From Acanthaster planci (lineage: Eukaryota; Echinodermata; Asteroidea; Valvatida; Acanthasteridae), in NCBI RefSeq assembly GCF_001949145.1, contig NW_019091415.1, positions 449,135 to 513,134 on the forward strand: a stretch of DNA of 64,000 bases, given 5' to 3'. Below are positions 56,310-64,000 of the stretch, piece after piece. Below the pieces are notes generated by a model. It worked only from the letters and a program-made list of their open reading frames with translations. It was not told where the DNA came from and did no database searches. Positions within the stretch are counted from its first letter, which is position 1, and every line of letters begins with the position of its first letter. A program made the position numbers and the translations under genes.

Positions 56310-57900
56310 TGCAACTGATCTTTGATAAGTGCAGGTTAATGGACCTGGTTTGGTAACTGTTTATAATCTCTTTTCTGCTTAAACGCTCCATCACTTGCGC
56401 TATCAACCTCCGGATATGATTATTCATCTGAGGTTTACAAATCTGTTCACAATCTGCAACAGTCTGCATTCTTCTCAGTAAACCTCACACTTATCGAAGG
56501 AAATTTCCTGAAGTACAATATATTACAAGGACTGATAGCTGTGTGCCCTTTCAGTAAGTGTTGGCAGCATTTCGTGTGTGTGTGTTTTTTTGGTTTTTTT
56601 TCTAAATTCAAGAACAAATGTCGCTGACTTGAAACTCCTTGGATACAGAACTCCTTCATCATACACTGGGTACTCCCCATTATCGCTTTACATCGGCAAG
56701 TAGAAACCCAAAATATTAAACTTACAGACTTCAAAACAGTCTCCTGAAATCTACATGAAGCTTGTCCCTTTTCACAGCCCTGTTACATACCGGCATGTGC
56801 ATGTCCATGTATTCTTTTTTACATCACACACATCTGCCTCTTCAGCTTTGACTATCAGCTCCTCATCAAAGGAATTCTTAATTCTGTTTAGTAAACAATA
56901 AACCATAAACAAAGGCTTGCCTGCCAGGAATTCTGCATGGCTCAGCAGGTTGTTGGGCAAGGAGGATTGAAACCCCCTAATAAATAATTGCCAAACTAGC
57001 CTTTTGTTAGCAATCAAAGTCTAATAAAAGGGGTACCATGGCCGCATGGCCTTGGCAATGACCAGTCTTCCAAAGGGTTTGCCATGCTCCATAAGATTAC
57101 AAAGTAATATGATCACTTCAGGCCATTACTGTTTAATAAAAGTTACATATTACAAAAGTACTCAGCCGAGTACTTATCAAGTACTTTCTTACTTAAGATT
57201 TAAAATGTTAGAAAACTGAGAGTATCTAAAGTCCTCAATTTATTTTGCAATCTTACCTACATGCACTTGTCTATGTTTATTAGCTCTGTTCCCTTCTAAC
57301 CAGTTAAGTATTTGGCAGAGAACCTTGGTACCTGAAAAGTACTCAACTACAAACTCATATATTGCGCAGTACTGAAGCATGCGTGATGCATTCTTGGGGC
57401 CCGGGGCGGCAGTTGAACCTCATGTTGCAGTAAGAAATTTTTGTGGAAACACACCCGCTTCAAGTACAAGTAGTACAACCTCAAATATTTAAAGCGTTCA
57501 TTCACATCGAACTATCTTATTGCGTTGTGTAAGTAACAAACACCATATTGGCCGTTGTGCCCTGCAAATTTGCTGTAGTCTGAATTTGTGAAGTGTCAAG
57601 GTCAAATGACCCTGCCTTCTCAAAAAGGTAAGATGGAGGCCTTCAAAGGGCGTCAAATTTTTACAAACATTTAAATTTATCCTATTCATGTCAAACTTCA
57701 CTCTTCAAATAAGAGTCCTGCACAGGTGCGACTGAAACAGCCATGATCATTCTGTGGTTTTTTTCATGACGGTGAAACTTTTACCTTGCTACATACAGGT
57801 ACATGTGGGTGCACATGTACATGTACACAGCATTTCCACAAATTCTATCGGCCAACATATAGAAGACATACTGTACATATAGAAAACATATACATGTATG
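56310..57900. other. Upstream flank of DNAH2, unannotated
   Basis: AT-rich sequence with chance frames up to 95 codons and none with recognised motifs. No 5'UTR exon could be fixed by eye. Confidence 0.4.
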
Positions 57901-57904
57901 TAGG

Positions 57905-58020
57905 CCTAGTTGTGCTTCTGGTTTCCCAACCAATCCTAATTTTTCAGCGCAACCCTAACGTTTTCAGTGGCAAATTAGAAAAACAAATTTCAATGTCTTT
58001 TCTGTTTTTTTATTGACACC
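57905..58020 (-). mobile_element. CAGAGATGCC element, short fragment
   Basis: gtgcttctggtttcccaacc followed by aatcctaatttttcag matches 40668-40705 and 49440-49480. Only this end is present. Confidence 0.65.
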
Positions 58021-59198
58021 GTAGAACAGAACCAAGCATTTAAAAAAAGGAACTAAAAACCGCACAATCTCCGCTTCGTCCAGTGTCGTCTCTATTATTT
58101 AATTCTTGCGTCTGAACAGTTAGCCTGCGGGAGTTTCCCCAAATTTTGGGTAGCAACCGATGAAAATAACTGCAACAAACGCGCGTGTATGGTCTGATCA
58201 AAGAAATAATAGTGTAATCTGATTCTCTGACTGGCCTGTGCATGCGTACAATTTGCGTAGGTAAGCCTATCAGTATCACCATGGTTATTGTTGTTGACGA
58301 TAAATACAACACAAGCAACCCACTGTCAAATATAGACCATGTTCATAACATTTGCCTTAAGTTGTTAGAATCGGAACCTCTGACATGTCTGACTTGGCCG
58401 GGTACTCAAACTGTCAATGTTTTTATTTGTTGCATACGCTTCTACTGGTGTTAACAACATGGTTAAAACTAAAACTTAAAAGAAAAGAATGAACAATAAT
58501 CAGAGGGGCGTGTGAAAATGGGTCAATGTGGAAATGGGGCAAAGTGGGAATGGGGGAAGTGATTCTAGAGAGGCCTAGAGAGTGGTAAAGTGGAAACGAG
58601 GCGAAGTGACCGATATCCGGGCCTAGGCTACTACTAACTAAGTTTATCGCCAAGAGTTGTTCGCAGGTACAGTCTTTGTCTTAATTCAGCCCCCTGAGCC
58701 CGTACACACTGTCACTAGGGCCGAGGCCTATGTCGCAATGCAATGTAACGTTAGGCCTAGGTCCCGCAATGTGAAGGACGACGTGGGCCTTCTCCCTAAT
58801 TTATAACTTGTCCAAAGAACTCTTTCCACATACGCTATTAAATTATGTCAAAATGTACCTGTACTCAAGCTTTACTTTAGTCGACAATGACAGATGAATA
58901 ATGTTACTAAGTCCAGAACTCGGTTCCAAACCACATCTTCTCACACCTACCTGGCCTGTGTTATGAGTACTACATGTAACTTGTATGTACATGTACATAC
59001 GTAAAAAATATACGTACGTCACATAGGCCTAGAGCGTCCAGATAGATCAGACATGTCAGACAGTCAGGTGCAGTACAGTGACCACGTCGCCCCACAAAAT
59101 GCTTTCAGTGCTCACACTACGCAACCATATTGCGCTACGTTCCAGCCTCGATTTGGAAAGGGGCGAATGTTCCGAGATAAAAAGATGTTTGCGTCCAA

Positions 59199-59212
59199 GT
59201 TTCCATGGCGAC
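59199..59212 (+). promoter_or_regulatory. RFX X-box, candidate ciliary-gene promoter element
   Basis: GTTTCCATGGCGAC fits the X-box consensus RYYNYY-N(1-3)-RRNRAC exactly, with a two-base spacer, and matches the ideal palindrome GTTGCCATGGCAAC at 12 of 14 bases. RFX factors bind such sites in promoters of ciliary genes. It lies about 3.8 kb upstream of the DNAH2 start codon, in the CpG-rich stretch. Its use by DNAH2 is inferred; it needs a non-coding first exon between here and exon 1. Confidence 0.6.
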
Positions 59213-59240
59213 AACAGTTGAAGTAGTTCGGCGGGCAGAA

Positions 59241-59275
59241 CCAAAGATTGTATAGCGGCGCTATACAATCTTTGG
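59241..59275. repeat. 35-bp perfect palindrome flanked by a 9-bp direct repeat
   Basis: Two 17-base arms (left arm ccaaagattgtatagcg) pair perfectly around one central G. The 9-mer gggcagaac occurs at 59233-59241 and again at 59274-59282, so the hairpin looks like an insertion with a short duplication. It sits 29 bp from the X-box. Confidence 0.9.
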
Positions 59276-59390
59276 GCAGAACTGCCACTGAAGCAAAGAC
59301 GGGAGCAATCTGCCGTGCTCGAATCTCCGGCGGCATAAAGACATGATAGAGATCATGGGGGGGCGGCACCACCGTAAGTAGGTCAAAGAT

Positions 59391-60716
59391 ATGTCCGCTG
59401 AGCTAATTAGTTACGGTATTCTATATCCGAGAGTCGTAAGAGCCATACTCCAGGAAATAGATCGGTTTAATCAGAATTTGGGGGGAAACGTTTTAATAGC
59501 CTATCTTATATAAACATAAAGTGGCGCTGATTTCAAAAAAGCACTCTTATTGACCCCACGTACGACATGTTTGAGATATTTGCTAATTTTTTCCCCAAAG
59601 TACCACTTTTTACCAGATTTGATAAAAAAATTCAGAATTGTAAATTTAAATGTTGCAACAGTCTTATCTTAAATAAAAGTTATGATGATTCCAAAAAAAG
59701 GCAGTTCCATTGACTCCACTCCCATCATTTTTGAGATAGTTGCCATTTTTGTCCAAAAGTGTCATTTTTAAACTAAATTTGATGAAAAAAATTAAGAACA
59801 ATGAATTCAAACATTGTCACAATCCTATCAACTTTCATCCTACAGATCATGGCTGGAAGAAAGTTGATGGACTCTATGTACCACGTTGATTTTCTGGCAG
59901 CCAGATGCCAACTATTGGAGCCAGTAGATATAGGAGAGGGCAAATAAGACGGTGAAGAGATGGATGACAATTCTGATATATCGGAGCATGAAGATGATAG
60001 CGATGATGGTAGAAACTTGGACTTTTAATTCTGAGTCGGCAAATAGAAAATGTTGACAGACTTGGAGTCTCGGACTACTGGGCTGTTATAAAAGGACTGT
60101 GTCACTTTGATTATCTTGAAGAAAAGCTTGAACCGTATAATGGGTTATAAAAACACAAATGGAACACATGGTATGGTTATTGATTAACGGGCCAAATATG
60201 CTAAAAAGGGGGTTTGAGAACAAAACAGTCTCGAACAAGAATTCAAATTTGGTGAAGACGGGAATTTGGGCTAATCTGTCACATATGAAAATGGCGTACA
60301 AGTATGTAGGTCAATGAGGCCTTTTAAGCACCGCATAAGTTTGAAACCAAAGTTCTAACTTTACTAACTGTCATTTGGGGGCAAAAATGGCAAATATCTC
60401 AAAGACGATGGGAGTCATTGGAACTGTCTTTTTATCTAAGATAAGACTGTTGTAACATTTAACTTATTTAGAATTCTGTTTCTTTTTTTACCAAATTTGG
60501 GGGAAATGGCAATATTTTAATGTCGTACATAGGGTCACTAAGAGTGCTCTCTTAAGAATCAGCGCCACTTTTTACATAAGAAAAGCTGTTCAGACCTTGG
60601 CCACCAAATATTCTGATTATTACCGATCTATCTCCTGGAGGGCTTCCAGTTCTGAGCAAGATGAAATGCAATCGGGTTCGAAAGTATTGTGTGCTGGGGG
60701 TAGCAGATAGGTAGCC
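59391..60716. repeat. GGGTGCACCC-family copy 2, split by a long-inverted-repeat element
   Basis: The flanks gtccgctgagctaattagtt and attctatatccgagagtcg (59395-59435) and, on the far side, agttctgagcaagatgaaat and gcaatcgggttcgaaag (60650-60690) match consecutive parts of the 7.3-kb reference copy. The 1.2-kb element at 59448-60632 sits between them. Confidence 0.6.
59448..60632. mobile_element. DNA element with inverted repeats of about 300 bp
   Basis: The left arm (aaatagatcggtttaatcag, aagtggcgctgatttc, 59455-59790) is the inverse of the right arm (to 60632), whose inward reading is agatagatcggtaataatca and aagtggcgctgattct. The inner part near 59845-60020 encodes DHGWKKVDGLYVPR, a stop replacing Trp, FSGSQMPTI, then an acidic tail (EEMDDNSDISEHEDDSDDG). 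This resembles the C-terminal end of a transposase, so the element is probably an internally deleted cut-and-paste transposon. The superfamily is not assigned. Confidence 0.65.
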
Positions 60717-61360
60717 TAAATAATTTGCCTAATTAACCCAGCTAGTACTTGGCTGGGCTGTGGTGAGGGCAGGGCTAGGGGGTCATTAAACAGTTATATG
60801 GGCCCTATAAATCTTCGGTTTGTATGTACTGATTAACGCGTAGCATCAGTTCAATGCCCATTGTCACTGAATGTGCACATCTTTTCATTTGCTACTCTTT
60901 GTGGCTATAAATTGAGAAATAGTCAAAATACTAGATAAGTAATGTTCCAGATGCCAGAATAACATGCAAAATAGAGAGCCTCTTGTACATTTCGAGAGAG
61001 TCCAACTGTGCTAGATTTAATTAGTAATATCCCCCCCCCAACCCTGGATTCGCCCCCAAAGCTTTTTTTCCCTACAACAAAATGACCCCAGATTGACCAC
61101 AAAGTAGAAGGTATGAGTAGGCCTAAAACTGGGGAAATTTTGTTCAGTTTTGATGAGGGAAGGAACGAAATAAGTACCTTCAGGATGCACAAGGCATGCA
61201 CATAAGCAATATGCTTTCCCATTTAAAACTGTGGAAAACGCCATAGCTACACCCTCCAAGGGGCAACATTTTTCCTTTTTTTCTCAAAATAATGACTTTG
61301 GAGATATTCGGCTTCTCCTAAAAGCTCTTGTGTCAAAATGTGAGAGTTGCCACTCTTAAA

Positions 61361-61968
61361 GGGTGCACCTGTAATAGGCTACGATTATGTCCGCGAAGCT
61401 CATTGATAAAGACATTCTATCTTAAAGGGACATGGGAACCAGTGACGTAACTGCGGGAGGGGCGTGCCCCCAGCGAATGCCCGTGCCCCCGGAGCCCCCT
61501 CCCCCATTTGAAATCCATGCAGCTGTTGGCCGCTACAGCTCATTGTCTTTTGGTGCCCTCTAGTCTTGTGCCCTAGACATAATAGCTCTAGTTACGCTAC
61601 TAGTACGTAGAACCTGAGAACCACGGAATTGGGAAATGGAAGAAATATGGCGCTGAACCTCTTGCCTGGAATTAGGGATTCCGATTCTGAACAAATTGAA
61701 TGCAGTCAGGTCCGAAAGTGGCACTATTTTTCAAAGGACTACTTCCCCTGTTAGAGAAATTATATCCTTCGTTTTTAGGGTCGTCTGCTTTGGGTGAGAA
61801 TTTCACAAAAAGCCATTGATCAACCAACCAAAATTTGAAAGGAGAATGAAAGGCGACTTGTTGATCTTCATTTTTCTGTGCAGCCTGAACACCTGTGAAA
61901 GTTGTATTACAGAATTTTGAAAATTTATCCCTGCTGTCTATGGGAATTTTTTTGTGGGGTGCACCCCT
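61361..61968. repeat. GGGTGCACCC-family copy 3, with insertion
   Basis: Starts gggtgcacct and ends ggggtgcacccc. It follows the 7.3-kb copy closely except for an extra 170-180 bp at 61440-61614. Confidence 0.75.
61440..61603. mobile_element. Small inverted-repeat insertion (CAGTGACGTAAC ends)
   Basis: cagtgacgtaactgcgggag on the left and gttacgctactag on the right give an imperfect inverted terminus. The interior is GC-rich (gcccccggagccccctcccc). Such CAGTGRCGTAAC-type ends recall non-autonomous hAT elements. tgggaacc (61433-61440) and tgagaacc (61615-61622) flank it as a near 8-bp duplication. Confidence 0.55.
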
Positions 61969-62454
61969 GAGATTTTATCAAGAGTGGTCAGGCAAAAATT
62001 TGTCTGCAGTAAATTGTCAATGGGAGAACAATTTAACCTATGAAACGGCATTTTCCCCGCCATAATTATGTATGATGAGTGCATCAGGCTCCAACTTTGG
62101 GTGCCTTAATTCACTTACACAGTGGAGGGCAACGAACCAACGATCAGCACTTTTTTTTCCATTTTTTTGTTTACCCAGCCAAGGAACTTTCACTGACTTT
62201 GATGTATTATCGGTATGTAAAATCGTGAGTTTTTAGGTTGCTAATAAAGCAAGATAATCTTACAACGATGTAATCGTATGTAAATGATCTCAAGGTTGTC
62301 ATGTTATATCACGCAGAAAGCAATATCCAAGTTGGTTTGGGTCCGAGTTGACCCGATCCCATCGCGGACATGTCTTTGTGATCCCTTTAGCCCTTACGGC
62401 GCCTAACACCTGACATGTCTCTGTCTGATGTGAAGAAATAAAGAGCGTCATCTA

Positions 62455-62545
62455 GGATCGGTGCGTAATTCGTTATTTCGAATTATGATAGTCATTTTGA
62501 ATTAATAATTCGTTATTCGTTATTTCGAATTAATAATTGGTTTAA
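62455..62545. repeat. AT-rich cluster of TTCGAATTAATAATTCG-type words
   Basis: attcgttatttcgaatta occurs twice (62468 and 62515 region) with related words between. It is self-complementary around ttcgaa. Confidence 0.75.
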
Positions 62546-62549
62546 ACGA

Positions 62550-64000
62550 ACTATAGTAATGTCAGGAAATGGAAAATGTATATTTCTTGTAGGTTATCTT
62601 GCTTTTCTTATTCTGCTCCCCTTTTTCCAAGGATATTTTCCAACCTTTTGCAATCCAAATGGAACCATTTGTGGTATGCCATGATGGAGGTCATATTGTT
62701 TTACCCCACTTGCGTATCCAATCCATTGTTTTAGGGGAACTTTCCCACAGTCCTGACCAAGAATTTTTAGAAAACGAATGCCAGTTTTCATTGTTTGGGA
62801 GATTAATCAAACTGGAGGTTGCAGGTTGTTGGAACCTGGGAGAAAATCTGCTGATCCTGCTGATTAGCAGAGTTACACAATGAACCTTCAAGACCAATGG
62901 AGAAGTTTATATGCAAATCAGACTTCGAGGAAGGTTTGGTAAAACTTGTGAGCGACCAATCATATTCTTGATGGAAATTTCTATCAAGAGACCCCAAAGG
63001 GCATTTGAGGGCCTATGCCAGGGTCAGATTCAGTCTGTACCACCACCCAGCAGACCACTGGTCAACAGCCCGACACTGAAGTCTACACAGTAGCCATATG
63101 GCGGTGCGTGTGGGAACCCATCAAATTGGTCCGTCTGTTGACCCATCAAAATAGTCCGTCCACCCATCGACCATTCAATCAGTCCGTCGACTCCCGGTTA
63201 GTTTATCAGTCTGTCAACCCTATTTCATCGAGGAGAGCTTTAATAAAGATTTTGTCAGTTGTAGAGCAAACGACAGCGACAGTGCTGTCCGTTAATTACG
63301 GTCGTATCAGTGAGAACCTTGCGTTTGCGGCGCAGAAACCTATCTACGGTAATTTAAACGAATTAGTGTCAAGCTGAAAATGTATACATGTACTTCGTTG
63401 GCAGGATTGAACTTTCGTAATAATGTGACCAGTTTTTACAGCTTAAAAACAGACAGAATTCACCGGACCCAAGTCACAGGGACACTCAGAGGAGTTTTGC
63501 CAAAGAGTAGCCTAAGTTTGCATTTAAGAGGTGATTGAAGGAATTTATTGAAAATTTAAAGAAGAAACGTTGCGTGATGCTTAATGTTACATCGAGTAAT
63601 TGTTTGTAGTGCTGGTAATGAACCTCGAAACAAACTCACAGCGGGCTGAAAGTTTAACCCCACGAGCAGACTCCGCCCACTAAAACACACCCTTTCTCTA
63701 TGTGGTGATTGTAGTCTCCAGGTCAGTTCCCGGTACGCGGTCATGCCTGAACCTAAACGATTGTTTTATGGTAGCTAATACACCCCTGAGGTCCCTTTAA
63801 ACTACATTCCATTATTCTGCTGTGGAAGTATAAGTAATACCAGGTCACAACCCAAACAGCGGGCCCATTGAGCACATGTCTGTAAACAAAGAGATCAGTT
63901 CCTGATAGCGACCATATGGGCTCCTTGGGGTAACTGATCTTCCAAGAATTTTAGCTCGGCAGCGGTTGGGTATGGAATTCCATATCTGCCGTCATCCGTT
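62550..64000. other. Distal flank, unannotated
   Basis: Open frames of 94 (62599-62883) and 120 codons (63015-63377) on the plus strand have no recognised motif. 63118-63220 is a degenerate run of gtccgtc/cccatc words. No gene can be supported. Confidence 0.35.

Larger units (their letters stand above)
58040..59400. promoter_or_regulatory. CpG-richer non-repetitive stretch, possible DNAH2 promoter region
   Basis: CpG dinucleotides are visibly denser here than in the introns (for example around 58060-58190, 58680-58790 and 59080-59310), and I recognise no transposon in it. It lies directly upstream of DNAH2 and includes the X-box. No TATA box or firm 5'UTR donor could be fixed by eye, so this is a location estimate only. 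Confidence 0.4.

Overview
This is a piece of animal nuclear DNA. It is AT-rich, with small coding exons separated by long introns packed with transposon remains, and it has one run of Ns. The mix of elements (CR1-type LINE with an esterase-like ORF1, DIRS and Ngaro-like tyrosine-recombinase elements, many short inverted-repeat elements, very frequent TACATGTA/ATGTACAT motifs) fits a marine deuterostome invertebrate such as an echinoderm or amphioxus. I cannot name the species from sequence alone.

One host gene can be proved: the 5' part of DNAH2, the heavy chain of an axonemal inner-arm dynein, on the minus strand. Eleven coding exons can be joined with good splice sites and no break in frame, from the ATG at 55356-55354 down to 434. 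Together they encode residues 1-662 of the N-terminal tail, and the gene continues beyond base 1. The 1,986 coding bases are spread over about 55 kb; intron 2 alone is 15 kb. Upstream of the start codon, at 58.0-59.4 kb, is a CpG-richer stretch with a good RFX X-box (59199-59212), a plausible ciliary-gene promoter.

The rest is mobile-element material, mostly inside DNAH2 introns. Low coordinates first: an unclassified repeat (2.55-4.0 kb), a piggyBac-like MITE (4.7-5.1 kb), a GGGTGCACCC-ended repeat (7.3-7.8 kb), a DIRS-like element with a dead recombinase and a repeat-bearing gag (8.1-11.7 kb), a CR1-like LINE containing the assembly gap (14.2-18.7 kb), a 1.27-kb inverted-repeat transposon (19.9-21.2 kb), a MITE (21.3-21.5 kb), LINE and SGNH-hydrolase fragments (22.8-23.8 kb), a SINE (25.35-25.71 kb), a second unclassified-repeat copy (26.3-27.9 kb), LINE remnants (29-29.8 kb) and a third repeat copy fused to another LINE (31.37-33.57 kb).

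Intron 2 holds a hAT-like element (36.77-38.22 kb), a second DIRS-like element interrupted by a zinc-finger-encoding element that is itself interrupted by a Tigger-like element (39.0-44.0 kb), several MITEs (44.1-47.0 kb) and two more zinc-finger-element copies (47.8-50.4 kb). Intron 1 holds a recombinase plus SGNH element (52.4-54.1 kb). Beyond the gene are another LINE fragment (55.7-56.0 kb) and two more GGGTGCACCC-family copies, each with a different insertion (59.4-62.0 kb).

No rRNA, tRNA gene, CRISPR array or second host gene was found. Family names for mobile elements rest on recognised protein motifs and terminal sequences, not on a database search.
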